64,000 nt of DNA. Source: Nocardioides luteus. GTDB lineage: Bacteria; Actinomycetota; Actinomycetes; Propionibacteriales; Nocardioidaceae. Both the position numbers and the translations under genes were made by a program. Below, piece after piece: positions 24,602 through 34,396 of this stretch (its first letter is position 1; every line of letters begins with the position of its first letter). The stretch spans positions 5,572,501 to 5,636,500 of the forward strand of contig NZ_JADOVJ010000001.1 in assembly GCF_015752315.1 (NCBI RefSeq), given 5' to 3'. A model generated the notes under the pieces. The model saw nothing but the letters and a program-made list of their open reading frames with translations, was not told the DNA's origin and did no database searches.

Positions 24602-25821
24602 GGACGGCCCTGGCGCGGATCGTCACCGGCCTGGCCGCCTCGACCGTCGAGGCGTGGCAGGAGCTGCGCATCCACAAGCTCCGGGTGCTGTTGTCGCTGG
24701 TCGGCGTGGCGGTGGCGGTCGCCTCGATCACCGCGACGGTGGCGGCCGGCCAGATCGCGAAGCAGATGTTCACCGAGTCCTACGAGACCGACGGGCGACC
24801 GGCGCACATCTCGATCATGGCCTACGACGACCGCAACGGCATGCCGCTCTCGGTCGAGCGGGTCCGGCCCGCGTTCCAGACGGTCGCGGAGCGGTTCGAC
24901 GTCACGTACGCCTCCGCCCGGATCTCCGCCTACGACATCAAGGCGACCACCGCGAGCCGCAGCAAGCGGATCGAGCTGATGGGGGTCGACCCTGCGTACG
25001 CCGCCATCCACCGGGTCGTGGTGCCGCAGGGTCGCTGGCTGGAGGAGTCGGACACGGAGCGCCTCTCCCCGGCGCTGGTGGTCGACGAGACGTTCCTGAA
25101 GAAGCTCGGCCTGCAGGGCACGCCGCTGCCGGCCTCCGTGGAGCTGAACGGCCAGGGGCTGTCGGTGACCGCCACGATCGTCGGCGTGACCAGCCTGCGC
25201 GGCTACGGCACGCCGCGGGCGTTCATGCTGGCCGACTCGCTCGAGCACTGGCAGACCGGAACCCCCTCGGACGCCAGCTACGAGATGTGGGTGCCGGTCG
25301 AGGGTGCCGACGCGCTCGCCAACGAGATCGGGATGGCGATGCGCGCCGAGCTCCCCGGGCTCGCGGTCGACGCCCAGCGCGACGACTACATGGCGTGGGG
25401 CGGCGAGGACCCGATCGGCCCGGTCAAGTGGGTGATCATCGGGATCGCCGGGATCATCCTGCTGCTCGGCGCCCTGAGCCTGCTCAACATCGCACTCGTC
25501 ACCATCCAGCAGCGGATCCGGGAGATCGGGATCCGGCGCAGCTTCGGCGCGACCACGGGGCGGGTGTTCTTCTCGGTGCTGATGGAGAGCGTCGTGGCCA
25601 CCGTCGTCGCGGGCGTGATCGGCGTGCTCCTGGCCGTGGCCGCCGTCAAGAACCCGCTGGTGGAGAAGTACGTCCTCCAAGGCATCGACGACGTCCCGCC
25701 GTTCCCGCTCTCGGCGGCCTTCCTCGGCCTCGCCGTCGCGCTCGCCGTCGGCGCGCTCGCCGGGATCCTCCCGGCGATGATCGCCGCGCGCGTCAGGATC
25801 ATCGACGCCATCCGGTTCTGA
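24598..25821 (+). CDS. ABC transporter permease (MacB/FtsX type)
   Basis: This 407-aa protein has four membrane helices: one near residues 35-55, then three after residue 275. A large extracytoplasmic domain lies between, the MacB_PCD architecture. The FtsX core (IREIGIRRSFGAT near 315-327) is clear. It likely exports a peptide, toxin or antibiotic with its ATPase and adaptor. The substrate is unknown. A strong hairpin follows. Confidence 0.92.
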   Translation: MRTALARIVTGLAASTVEAWQELRIHKLRVLLSLVGVAVAVASITATVAAGQIAKQMFTESYETDGRPAHISIMAYDDRNGMPLSVERVRPAFQTVAERFDVTYASARISAYDIKATTASRSKRIELMGVDPAYAAIHRVVVPQGRWLEESDTERLSPALVVDETFLKKLGLQGTPLPASVELNGQGLSVTATIVGVTSLRGYGTPRAFMLADSLEHWQTGTPSDASYEMWVPVEGADALANEIGMAMRAELPGLAVDAQRDDYMAWGGEDPIGPVKWVIIGIAGIILLLGALSLLNIALVTIQQRIREIGIRRSFGATTGRVFFSVLMESVVATVVAGVIGVLLAVAAVKNPLVEKYVLQGIDDVPPFPLSAAFLGLAVALAVGALAGILPAMIAARVRIIDAIRF

Positions 25822-25843
25822 CGACCTGCCCACGGACATGCGA

Positions 25844-25872
25844 CTGCCCCGGGTGCCAGGCACCCGGGGCAG
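25844..25872. terminator. Terminator hairpin between efflux operon and ino1
   Basis: Arms of 14 bases at 25844-25857 and 25859-25872 form a perfect GC-rich hairpin between convergent stop codons. It may serve both directions. Confidence 0.7.
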
Positions 25873-25887
25873 CTCAGCGGGAGAGGA

Positions 25888-26970
25888 TCACTCGCCGCGG
25901 ATGAACGCCTCCAGCTGGACGCGACCCTCGGTGTCCTCGATCTGCACCGGCGGGCTCTTCATCAGGTAGGCCGAGGCCGGGATGATCGGACCGCCGATGC
26001 CACGGTCCTTGGCGATCTTGGCCGCACGGACGGCGTCGATGATGATGCCGGCCGAGTTGGGCGAGTCCCAGACCTCGAGCTTGTACTCCAGGTTGAGCGG
26101 GACGTCACCGAACGCACGACCCTCGAGCCGGACGTACGCCCACTTGCGGTCGTCGAGCCACTGCACGTAGTCGGACGGACCGATGTGCACGTTGCGGTCG
26201 TCGATCTTGTCGGCGAGCTCGCCGCGGAGGTTCGAGGTGACCGCCTGCGTCTTCGACACCTTCTTGGACTCCAGGCGCTCGCGCTCGAGCATGTTCTTGA
26301 AGTCCATGTTGCCGCCGACGTTGAGCTGGTACGTCCGGTCCAGCGCGACGCCGCGGTCCTCGAACAGCTTCGCCATGACGCGGTGGGTGATGGTGGCACC
26401 GACCTGCGACTTGATGTCGTCACCGACGATCGGGACGCCGGCGGCCTCGAACTTCGCGGCCCACTCCGGGTCGGAGGCGATGAAGACCGGCAGCGCGTTG
26501 ACGAAGGCGACGCCGGCGTCGATCGCGCACTGCGCGTAGAACTTGTCCGCCTCCTCCGAGCCCACGGGAAGGTAGGAGACGAGGACGTCGACCTCCTTCT
26601 CGCGAAGGATCGAGACCACGTCGACGGGGTCGAGGCCGGACTCGGAGATGGTCTGCTTGTAGTACTTGCCCAGGCCGTCGAGCGTGGGGCCACGCTGCAC
26701 CTCGACGCCCTTGAACGGGACGTCGGCGATCTTGATGGTGTTGTTCTCGGAGGCGTTGATCGCCTCGGAGAGGTCCTTGCCGACCTTCTTGTCGTCGACG
26801 TCGAAGGCAGCGACGAACTCGACGTCAGAGACGTGGTAGTCGCCGAACGTGACGTGCATCAGGCCCGGGACACTGCCCGCCGGGTCGGCGTCCCTGTAGT
26901 ACTCCACACCCTGGACCAGGGAGCTGGCGCAGTTGCCGACTCCCGCGATTGCTACACGAACCGAACCCAT
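25888..26970 (-). CDS. ino1: Inositol-3-phosphate synthase
   Basis: This 360-aa enzyme converts glucose 6-phosphate to 1L-myo-inositol 1-phosphate with bound NAD. It is the first step toward mycothiol and phosphatidylinositol. The N-terminal Rossmann motif is [16 protein letters not shown], and family blocks include [20 protein letters not shown] and [11 protein letters not shown]. Start ATG 26970 has AAGGAGC upstream, making it better than the in-frame ATG at 27018. It lies 44 bp after padR, matching Rv0047c-Rv0046c in M. tuberculosis. Confidence 0.95.
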   Translation of the reverse strand: MGSVRVAIAGVGNCASSLVQGVEYYRDADPAGSVPGLMHVTFGDYHVSDVEFVAAFDVDDKKVGKDLSEAINASENNTIKIADVPFKGVEVQRGPTLDGLGKYYKQTISESGLDPVDVVSILREKEVDVLVSYLPVGSEEADKFYAQCAIDAGVAFVNALPVFIASDPEWAAKFEAAGVPIVGDDIKSQVGATITHRVMAKLFEDRGVALDRTYQLNVGGNMDFKNMLERERLESKKVSKTQAVTSNLRGELADKIDDRNVHIGPSDYVQWLDDRKWAYVRLEGRAFGDVPLNLEYKLEVWDSPNSAGIIIDAVRAAKIAKDRGIGGPIIPASAYLMKSPPVQIEDTEGRVQLEAFIRGE

Positions 26971-27014
26971 CGGGGCTCCTTCCAATACTTCTGGCCGGCT
27001 CACCGGCCAGAAGG

Positions 27015-27668
27015 TCATTTCTCGTTCTCTTGGCTGCTCTGCGCTGTGCGCGAGACGTCCGCTTCGGCGCGTACGCCATCGTCATCCCCCAGATCCCCTC
27101 GACCCGCTGCCTGCTCGTCGTTGACAGGCTTGGGGTTGCGCTCGGCATCGATCAGCGAGGAGAGCCATCGGACCTCCCGCTCGACCGACTCGACACCGTG
27201 ACGCTGAAGCTCGCGGGCGTAGGAGTCGACCTCTTTCTGGGTCATGGCAAGCTCGCGTTGCACCCGGTCGAGCCGCTCCTGGAGCCGGCTGCGACGCCCT
27301 TCGAGGACGCGCAGCCTGATCTCCATGTCGGTGCGACCGAAGAACGCGAACCTGATGTCGAAGTTGTCGTCCTCCCAGGCCATCGGACCGACCTCGGACA
27401 TGAGCTGGGTGAACTCACGCTCACCGGCAGCCGTCAGCTGGTAGACGATCCGCGGCCGCCGGGTGACCGGCGTGACGGCCTGCGCCACCTCCTCGATGAG
27501 GTGCTTGCGCAGCATCTTCTTCAGGGCCGGGTAGAGCGAGCCGTACGACAGCACTCGTCCCCAACCGAGCATCAGGTTGAGCCGCTTGCGCAGCTCGTAG
27601 CCATGCATAGGCGACTCGTGCAGCAGTCCGAGGACTGCCAACTCGATCGTCTCTGCGCGACGTGCCAT
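27015..27668 (-). CDS. PadR family transcriptional regulator
   Basis: This 217-aa protein has an N-terminal winged-helix PadR domain (about 8-90, with [20 protein letters not shown] and the wing segment [14 protein letters not shown]). A C-terminal Vir/PadR_C-type coiled-coil dimerisation domain spans about 100-190. The tail is acidic. It is co-oriented with ino1 and is a likely regulator of it. I chose ATG 27668 because it follows a TACGAT -10-like element by seven bases, fitting a leaderless transcript. An earlier ATG at 27851 would add 61 non-conserved residues. Confidence 0.9.
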   Translation of the reverse strand: MARRAETIELAVLGLLHESPMHGYELRKRLNLMLGWGRVLSYGSLYPALKKMLRKHLIEEVAQAVTPVTRRPRIVYQLTAAGEREFTQLMSEVGPMAWEDDNFDIRFAFFGRTDMEIRLRVLEGRRSRLQERLDRVQRELAMTQKEVDSYARELQRHGVESVEREVRWLSSLIDAERNPKPVNDEQAAGRGDLGDDDGVRAEADVSRTAQSSQENEK

Positions 27669-27675
27669 GCGACCT

Positions 27676-27697
27676 ATCGTACCGATATATCCACGAT
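27676..27697 (-). promoter_or_regulatory. Putative PadR operator and leaderless promoter
   Basis: The interrupted inverted repeat ATCGT (27676-27680) and ACGAT (27693-27697) surrounds the AT-rich core ACCGATATATCC, which stands out from its GC-rich surroundings. On the minus strand it includes TACGAT seven bases before the padR ATG. It therefore looks like an autoregulated promoter. Confidence 0.5.
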
Positions 27698-28001
27698 GGC
27701 AAATAGAGACCAAAGTCTTGTCTGATAACGCCCAGGAGCGGTGTTTCGATGCAACCGTCACCGAACTGTTGACGTCAGGTGACTTGAGGCGCGCTGGGCG
27801 TGGATGCGGGGGCGCTAGCGTCGATTGCGTACGCTGATGGCTGCCGTTCAACGACCCGAGGAGCCACCCGGGGGAAATGTCCGGCAGCGTCGCGCGTCAG
27901 GTTGATGGGATTCCCTCGGGGGGATTCAGCGACGTCGGGGGATTGTCAGTGTCAGCCCGTCCGGTCACGTGCCGGGCAGTCACAGGAGCAGTGCTACACC
28001 C
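27698..28001. other. Gene-free upstream region of the penicillin-binding protein gene
   Basis: About 300 bp without a convincing gene. TTGACG near 27769 and TACGCT near 27829 are possible promoter elements for the rightward gene. Their pairing is poor and I do not assign a promoter. Confidence 0.4.
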
Positions 28002-30773
28002 GTGAGCGACCCATCCGGCGGCTTTTCTCAAAGGCCCAGCCCCCGCAGCGCCAGTCCCCGTAGATCCAATCCCGGTGGGCTGCAAGGACGACCCCAGGGC
28101 GGCCCGCGCCCACCGCAGGGTGGTCCGGCAGGCCGTCCGCCGGCGCCGCGTCGCCCGCAGGGTGCTCCGCAGGGCCAGCCCTCGGGAGGTCGCCCTCAGC
28201 CCCGTGGCCAGCGCCCGATGCCTCCCGGCGGCCCCCGTTCCGGTCAGCGGCCGCCCTACCCGGGCCCGCGTCGCCCCGGTGAGCCCCCGGTCGACCGCCT
28301 CGGTCAGCGTCCCGCCCGTCCTGAGCCGGGTGGTCCCGGTCGCCCGCCGCGTGACCCCAAGGCCGCCTTCGGCGCGGCGCTGGACCGGTTCAACGACCCG
28401 GAGATGGACAAGAAGGGCCTCGCCGTCCGGATCGCCAAGATCGCGGCGATCTTCGTCCTGGTGATGGCGCTCATCGGCAGTGCCGCGGTGATCGTCTCCT
28501 ACAACATGATCTCGATCCCGAGTGCCAACGCGGCGTTCCAGGCGGAGTCGAGCTTCGTCTACTACGCCGGCGGCAAGAAGGAGCTCGGCCGGTTCCAGGC
28601 GGGCGACCAGAACCGTGACGCGCTGCGCCCGGACGAGATGCCCGCGCTCGTGAAGGACGCAGCCGTGGCCGCCGAGGACCGCAGCTTCTACGAGAACAAC
28701 GGCATCGACCTCAAGGGCATCGCCCGCACGCTCTTCTCCAACGCCACCACCGGCAGCCAGGGCGGCGCGTCGACGATCACCCAGCAGTACGTCAAGAACC
28801 TCTACCTGACCCAGGAGCGCACCTACACGCGCAAGGTCAAGGAAGCGGTCATCTCGCTCAAGATCAGCCGGCAGCAGTCGAAGGACGAGATCCTCACCGG
28901 CTACCTCAACACCGTCTACTTCGGGCGTGGCGCCTACGGAGTCCAGGCTGCGGCGAAGACCTACTTCCGCAAGTCGGCCCAGGACCTCGACATCAGGGAA
29001 GCCGCGGCGCTCACCGCGATCCTCAACAACCCGAACGGCTTCGACCCCGAGAAGGCCGGCGCCGACTCCGGCGGCACCGAGCTGTTGGGCCGCTACCAGT
29101 ACGTCCTCAACGGCATGGCCGAGCTCAAGAGCCAGGGCAAGGCGCTCAGCGAGTACGACGAGGCCACCCTGGAGAAGGCGAAGGAGGCGCTGCCGAAGTT
29201 CCCCAAGCCAAAGGCCGACAGCCGCCTCGGCGGCCAGAAGGGCCACGCGCTCACCCTGGTGAAGAACGAGCTGAAGTCCCTCAAGAACGAGAACGGCGAG
29301 CCGCTCTTCACCGAGGAGGAGATCGACAGCAAGGGGCTGAAGGTCACCACCACGCTCAGCGCGAAGGCGATGAAGGCCGCGGAGCAGGCCGTCAAGGACG
29401 TACGTCCCGACGACAAGAAGGCGGTCAGCGAGAAGCACCCGGAGAACGAGCTGCACGTCGGTGCTGCGACGGTCGATGTGAAGACCGGCGCTCTCAAGGG
29501 CTTCTACGGCGGCCAGGACTACCTCGACTCCCAGATCAACTGGGCGGCCTCGGGCGGTATGGCCGGATCGACGATGAAGCCGTTCACCCTCGCCGCGGCT
29601 CTCGAGGCGGGCTACTCGCTCAAGGACACCTGGACCGGTGAGGGTGGTCTGGAGATCCCCGGCACCGACCGCGTGGTCCGCAACTCGGGCCAGAGCGACG
29701 CGGACCCGACCGGTCACGGCTACGGCGAGCACATCACCGGCATCAAGGCGATGGAGGAGTCGGTCAACACCTCCTTCGTCCAGATGTCGACCGCGCTGCC
29801 CAACGGCAGCGAGGACGTCTACGACATGGCGGTCAAGGCCGGCCTGCCGCCGGACGAGCAGCACGCCGAGAACGCGCCGGCCGACTACCGCTCGATCCCG
29901 GCCTACTCGATCGACTTCGACCCGAAGAACTACCTGCTCACCCTGGGGCGTCAGGCGATCAGCCCGATCAACATGGCCAACGCCTACGCGACCATCGCCA
30001 ACGGCGGCGTACGCAACACCGTGCACCTCGTCTCGAAGGTGGTCGACGCGGATGGCGAGGTCGTCTACGAGTGGAACCAGCGCGACGGCGAGGAGCGGGC
30101 GATGTCCGAGGACGCCGCCGACGACACCTCCTACGCCCTGCAGCAGGTCGTCAAGAACGGCACCGGCAGGACGGCCGGCGTGATCAACCAGCCGGCCGCC
30201 GGCAAGACCGGCACCGCGACCAACGCGAACGACGACGTCTCCTCCGCGTGGTTCGCCGGCTACACGCCGCAGCTGTCCACGGCCGTCATGTACGTCCGCG
30301 GCAAGGGCTCCGGCAAGCTGGACGGCTGGCTGGACTCCTACTTCGGAGCCGGCTACCCCGCCGAGACGTGGGCCCAGATCATGGGCACGCTGACCGACGA
30401 CCTCGACATCGAGGAGTTCCCGGAGCCGGCCTGGATGGACGGCGTGGCCCCGCAGGACGGTCACGAGCCGTCGCTGACGGCCACCCCGGAGCCGACCCCG
30501 ACCCCGTCGAAGGACTGCTCCCGGAAGGACGAGCGCAAGGGCCTCTGCATCCCGATCGAGGAGCCCACGCCCAGCATGTCGCCCAGCGACGGGGCGACCG
30601 ACGGTCAGCCCGGCGGGGGCACGACCCCCGACGAGTCGGAGTCGACGGAGCCCGAGGTCACCGAGACCGCCTGCGACTGGTTCGGCGACTGTGAATCGTC
30701 CTCGCCACCCGCTGACGGCAATAATGGCGGCGGCAACAACGACGGCGGCACCGCGGAGGGCACCACTCAGTGA
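28002..30773 (+). CDS. ponA: Bifunctional class A penicillin-binding protein (PonA type)
   Basis: This 923-aa enzyme polymerises lipid II and cross-links stem peptides. A Pro/Arg/Gly-rich cytoplasmic N-terminus (about 1-130) precedes one membrane helix (about 146-168). The GT51 domain has AAEDRSFYENNG near 225. The transpeptidase domain has SxxK in AGSTMKPF near 523, SxN in SVNTS near 588 and KTG in GKTGTAT near 735. The Pro/Thr/Glu-rich C-terminal tail includes two Cys-containing segments. It starts at GTG 28002 or at the upstream GTG 27969; neither has a well-spaced ribosome site. It matches ponA1 (Rv0050) by position. Confidence 0.94.
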   Translation: MSDPSGGFSQRPSPRSASPRRSNPGGLQGRPQGGPRPPQGGPAGRPPAPRRPQGAPQGQPSGGRPQPRGQRPMPPGGPRSGQRPPYPGPRRPGEPPVDRLGQRPARPEPGGPGRPPRDPKAAFGAALDRFNDPEMDKKGLAVRIAKIAAIFVLVMALIGSAAVIVSYNMISIPSANAAFQAESSFVYYAGGKKELGRFQAGDQNRDALRPDEMPALVKDAAVAAEDRSFYENNGIDLKGIARTLFSNATTGSQGGASTITQQYVKNLYLTQERTYTRKVKEAVISLKISRQQSKDEILTGYLNTVYFGRGAYGVQAAAKTYFRKSAQDLDIREAAALTAILNNPNGFDPEKAGADSGGTELLGRYQYVLNGMAELKSQGKALSEYDEATLEKAKEALPKFPKPKADSRLGGQKGHALTLVKNELKSLKNENGEPLFTEEEIDSKGLKVTTTLSAKAMKAAEQAVKDVRPDDKKAVSEKHPENELHVGAATVDVKTGALKGFYGGQDYLDSQINWAASGGMAGSTMKPFTLAAALEAGYSLKDTWTGEGGLEIPGTDRVVRNSGQSDADPTGHGYGEHITGIKAMEESVNTSFVQMSTALPNGSEDVYDMAVKAGLPPDEQHAENAPADYRSIPAYSIDFDPKNYLLTLGRQAISPINMANAYATIANGGVRNTVHLVSKVVDADGEVVYEWNQRDGEERAMSEDAADDTSYALQQVVKNGTGRTAGVINQPAAGKTGTATNANDDVSSAWFAGYTPQLSTAVMYVRGKGSGKLDGWLDSYFGAGYPAETWAQIMGTLTDDLDIEEFPEPAWMDGVAPQDGHEPSLTATPEPTPTPSKDCSRKDERKGLCIPIEEPTPSMSPSDGATDGQPGGGTTPDESESTEPEVTETACDWFGDCESSSPPADGNNGGGNNDGGTAEGTTQ

Positions 30774-32215
30774 CGGATGGTCCAGTGACCGCCCCGACGG
30801 CGGAGGATCCGGTCGTCAGGACCGCCTCCGCCGCGGTCGGCGGTCCTCTCGGGCGACTCGCACACGGCCGACGGCGCTGGTTCAGCGCGGTCGGCCTGTT
30901 GCTGCTCCTGACCTCGCTCACGTTCGCGATCGGGATGGTCTCCAAGCAGACCTGCTACAACGCCACCTGGACCAACGGCGAGAGCAGATACACCCACTTC
31001 TGCTACTCCGACCTGCCCTATCTCTACGTCGACCGCGGCCTGGCCGAGCACGAGTGGCCCTACTCCTCCGACCCGGAGGTCCGGGCGCGCTACCAGCAGG
31101 TGATGGAGTACCCGGTCGGCATCTCCTACTACGCCTGGGCGACCTCGCACGTCACCGACTGGCTGGCCGACACCCCCGACGAGGACGAGCGTCACCTCGT
31201 GGAGACCTCCAGCTTCTGGGGTCTGCCGGGCATGCACCACGAGATCCGGGTCTTCATCATCGTCAACGTGATCGGCTTCGCGGTCACGGCTCTGCTCTCG
31301 GCCTGGTTCCTGGCGCGTACGCATCGCCGAAGGCCCTGGGACGCGGCCGCGTTCGCGCTCGCCCCCGTGCTGGCGGCGACCGGGATCATCAACTGGGACA
31401 TGCTGGCCGTGGTCTTCGTGGCCGGTGCGCTGTGGGCGTGGTCGCGGGACCGGCCGCTGCTGACCGGCGTACTGATCGGGCTCGGCTGCGCGACCAAGCT
31501 CTATCCGCTCTTCCTGCTCGGCGGGCTGATCGTCATCTGCATCCGGCGCCGCCGCTACTACGACCTGGCGGTCGCCGCCCTGGCCACGGTCCTCGCGTGG
31601 GTGCTGGCCAACCTGCCCGCGATGGCGACCGGCCTGGAGGAGTGGAAGGTCTTCTGGAGCTTCAACTCCGAGCGCGGTCCCGACCTCGGCTCGCTGTGGC
31701 TCGTCGTCCAGCAGGCCAGCGACGCGGCGATCTCGGCACAGACGGTCAACCTCGTCTCCTGGGCCTTCTTCATCGCCTGGTGCAGCGGCGTACTCATCAT
31801 CGGGCTGACCGCCCGCGAGACACCGCGCCTGGCGCAGCTCGGCTTCCTGATCGTCGCCGGCTTCCTGCTGGTCAACAAGGTCTACTCACCGCAGTACGTC
31901 CTGTGGCTGCTGCCGCTGGCGGTCCTCGCCGTGCCGCGCTGGCGGGACCAGCTCATCTGGCAGGCCGGTGAGCTCTTCTACTTCGTCGCGGTGTGGTGGT
32001 ATCTCGCCGACATCCTGGCCAGCAGCGGCGGTGACCAGCCGGTCTACTGGTTCGCGATCCTCGTCCGCGTCGCCGCCGAGATCTATCTGATCGCGGTCGT
32101 CGTCCGGGAGATCTACGAGCCGTGGCGCGACCCGGTGCGGTGGACCGAGGCGACGATCGAGGCCGAGGAGGCTCAGGAGTCCAGGATGATCTCGTCGAAC
32201 GAGGTCGCGGTGTAG
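30770..32215 (+). CDS. Polytopic glycosyltransferase family 87 (DUF2029) protein
   Basis: This 481-aa integral membrane protein has about ten hydrophobic helices. It resembles the polyprenol-phosphate-mannose-dependent mannosyltransferases of family GT87, and its counterpart next to ponA1 in mycobacteria is Rv0051. The first extracytoplasmic loop has acidic residues (YLYVDRGLAEHEWPY). It overlaps the ponA stop by four bases, so the two are likely translated together. Its last 43 bp overlap the 3' end of the convergent racemase-like gene. Confidence 0.82.
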   Translation: MTDGPVTAPTAEDPVVRTASAAVGGPLGRLAHGRRRWFSAVGLLLLLTSLTFAIGMVSKQTCYNATWTNGESRYTHFCYSDLPYLYVDRGLAEHEWPYSSDPEVRARYQQVMEYPVGISYYAWATSHVTDWLADTPDEDERHLVETSSFWGLPGMHHEIRVFIIVNVIGFAVTALLSAWFLARTHRRRPWDAAAFALAPVLAATGIINWDMLAVVFVAGALWAWSRDRPLLTGVLIGLGCATKLYPLFLLGGLIVICIRRRRYYDLAVAALATVLAWVLANLPAMATGLEEWKVFWSFNSERGPDLGSLWLVVQQASDAAISAQTVNLVSWAFFIAWCSGVLIIGLTARETPRLAQLGFLIVAGFLLVNKVYSPQYVLWLLPLAVLAVPRWRDQLIWQAGELFYFVAVWWYLADILASSGGDQPVYWFAILVRVAAEIYLIAVVVREIYEPWRDPVRWTEATIEAEEAQESRMISSNEVAV

Positions 32216-33225
32216 CGCACCCGCACCTCGAGCTCCTCGCCGACCTCGGGCACGCGCGCGCCGGAGGGAAGCATGAGCATCGACTCCTGCATGTGCGGCG
32301 GCTCGGCGAACCAGAGAGCCTTGCCGTCGAGCGTGTAGGGAGAGCGCGACTGACCCATGGCATCGAGTCCACCGCGGGCGACCGCGAGGGCGCGCGAGCG
32401 CAGGTGGGTGTCGCCCAGCGGCGCCTCGAGGCCGATCCCGTGGGCGGTGCCGCCGGAGGCGACCACCAGGTGACCGGCGCGCATGGCCGTGCGGCCGCGG
32501 TAGCCGTAGGAGTAACCCCGCTCCAGCGGGTGCACGTCCTCGACGGTCGCGGTCACGTGGAGCGCGCCGCGGTCACCGAGCCACAGGGCGGTGCCGACCC
32601 GGGGGCGGAAGATGATGTCGCCGTAGGAGGCGCGCAGCTGGGCCAGCTCGTTGGCGCTCAGGTGGGAGACCCACACCGTCTTCGCCTCGGCGCCGACGAC
32701 GGCGTCCATCTGGGCGCGTACCTCGGCCAGCGACCCGCCGTCGAGGCCGAAGTGCATGGTGACGCCCTCGAAGCGAGCGTGCTCGCGGGCGATGGACGCG
32801 GTCGGCCACAGGTCGCTCGGCGTCATCCCGTGGCGGCGCATCGAGGTGACCAGCTCGAGGATCACCCTCGCGTTGGGCTGACGCTCCAGCAGGAGCGGCA
32901 GGTCCTCGGGGCGGCTGATCGTGTGGATGATCCGGTCGGCGATCTCCGGGTTGATCTCGGGAGAGTAGGGACGCCACGGGGTGAGGACGTAGATCGACCC
33001 GCTGAACCGGGTCGCGACCTCCCACACCTCGTTGTAGGTGCCCACCGCGAGCGTGTCGACGCCGGTGCCGAGGCTGGTGAGCCACTCGGTCTGGTGGGCG
33101 AGCTTGCGGAGGGTGAGGCCGTAGCCGTTGCCCTTGGCGACCGGGACCAGGCCGGGCGTCGCCTCGGCGAAGGTCTGGACGTGCTTGCGCCAGCGATCGG
33201 CGTCAACTGTCAGTTTCAGCGGCAT
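32173..33225 (-). CDS. Alanine racemase-like PLP enzyme (fold type III)
   Basis: This 350-aa protein begins with a TIM-barrel PLP motif (VPVAKGNGYG, with PLP lysine Lys31). It ends in a beta domain with GYSYGYRGRTAMRAGHLVV, which resembles the Alr C-terminal domain. The overall match to true Alr is weak, so substrate and racemase activity are uncertain. It lies seven bases downstream of a femX-type gene, and similar pairs are known near ssb/dnaB in Streptomyces. A role in making a D-amino acid or another unit for the peptidoglycan bridge is inference. Confidence 0.75.
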   Translation of the reverse strand: MPLKLTVDADRWRKHVQTFAEATPGLVPVAKGNGYGLTLRKLAHQTEWLTSLGTGVDTLAVGTYNEVWEVATRFSGSIYVLTPWRPYSPEINPEIADRIIHTISRPEDLPLLLERQPNARVILELVTSMRRHGMTPSDLWPTASIAREHARFEGVTMHFGLDGGSLAEVRAQMDAVVGAEAKTVWVSHLSANELAQLRASYGDIIFRPRVGTALWLGDRGALHVTATVEDVHPLERGYSYGYRGRTAMRAGHLVVASGGTAHGIGLEAPLGDTHLRSRALAVARGGLDAMGQSRSPYTLDGKALWFAEPPHMQESMLMLPSGARVPEVGEELEVRVRYTATSFDEIILDS

Positions 33226-33232
33226 ACGGAGA

Positions 33233-34396
33233 TCAGCGCCTCTTCATGTAGACATCGAAGGCCGTGTAGATCGGCTTGTTCAGCGGCAGGTCCCACTCGC
33301 CGGCGTACTCCACCGCCTGGCCACCGGTGCCGACCTTGAACTGGATCAGCCCCACGTGGGAGTCGTCGGTGGAGAGCGTCGGGGTGATGCCGCGCAGGTC
33401 GTAGGTGGTCGCGCCCGCGGCCATCGCGTCCTGGATCATCGCCCACTGGAGGGCGTTGGAGCCACGTACGTCTCGCTTCTCGGTCGAGGAGGCGCCGTAG
33501 GAGTACCAGGCGTGCTGCCCGACACGGACCATGATCGTGGCGGCGACCAGATCGCCCTCGTGCCGCGCCAGGAAGAGCTTGATGCGCTCCGGGTCCTCGG
33601 TCGACATCGCCCAGAACATGGTGCTGAAGTAGCTCCGCTGCCGGGGAGTGAAGTGGTCGCGCGCCGCGGTGTGGACGTAGAGATCGTGGAAGGCGCTCAG
33701 GTCGCCCTCGAAGTCGCCGTCCGCCGGGTCGACCGGGGTCGCGACGGAGACCTCGACGCCCATCTTGGCCGCCTTCTTGATGTTGCGGCGCCAGAGCTGG
33801 TTCATCCCCTTGAGGACCTCGTCCTCGGTCTTGGGGGTGCCGTCCTCGTGAGCCAGCGGGATGACGAAGTTGTACTGCGGCTGCCCCGCCCCGAAGCCGT
33901 CCTCGGGTGACTGCAGCCGCCAGCCAGCGGCCCGCAGCTGCGAGACCACGCGCGCGCCGGTGGCGTCGCGGTGGGTCGGGGTGAGCTGGTTGAGTCGCTG
34001 GACGGTGTCGTCAGCGATGCCGTCCTTGACCTGCGCCGCGCTCCAGGTCGCGGTCGTGACCGGCGGGCCGATCCGGATGCCGAAGGCGCCGTTCTTCTTC
34101 AGGTACGCCGCCAGCGGCTCCAGCCACGGAGCCAGGTCACCCGACCAGTCGATGCTCGGACCCTCGGGCAGGTAGGCGAGCGTGAACCGCTCCAGCTTCG
34201 GCACCGGCCGGTGCAGCACCAGCGCGGCGCCGACGAGGGCGCCGCCCTGCAGGCTGTCGAACCAGCCCACCGACTCCGAGCGCCACTCGGTCTTGACCCG
34301 CGCCCACGACGGGGTCTGGAGGAAGCTCACGCTGGGTTGCTTCTCGATGAAGGCGAGATGCTCCGCAGCGGTGATGGGGCGCACGGTGAGACTCAC
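33233..34396 (-). CDS. femX: FemABX-type peptidyltransferase (peptidoglycan bridge formation)
   Basis: This 387-aa protein has the twin GNAT-like FemAB fold (FLQTPSWARVKTEW near residues 24-37; LARHEGDLVAATIMVRVG and SYGASSTEKRD in the second half). The family transfers an amino acid from aminoacyl-tRNA to the lipid II stem peptide. In LL-diaminopimelate Actinobacteria such as Nocardioides and Streptomyces the bridge is glycine, so a first-glycine transferase is a reasonable inference. The start is GTG 34396. The coiled-coil arm typical of staphylococcal Fem proteins is short. Confidence 0.85.
   Translation of the reverse strand: MSLTVRPITAAEHLAFIEKQPSVSFLQTPSWARVKTEWRSESVGWFDSLQGGALVGAALVLHRPVPKLERFTLAYLPEGPSIDWSGDLAPWLEPLAAYLKKNGAFGIRIGPPVTTATWSAAQVKDGIADDTVQRLNQLTPTHRDATGARVVSQLRAAGWRLQSPEDGFGAGQPQYNFVIPLAHEDGTPKTEDEVLKGMNQLWRRNIKKAAKMGVEVSVATPVDPADGDFEGDLSAFHDLYVHTAARDHFTPRQRSYFSTMFWAMSTEDPERIKLFLARHEGDLVAATIMVRVGQHAWYSYGASSTEKRDVRGSNALQWAMIQDAMAAGATTYDLRGITPTLSTDDSHVGLIQFKVGTGGQAVEYAGEWDLPLNKPIYTAFDVYMKRR

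Noticed and set aside
27897..30464. An 855-aa protein antisense to the penicillin-binding protein
   Set aside because: Composition is the mirror of the ponA codons, with no family features; it is a shadow frame.
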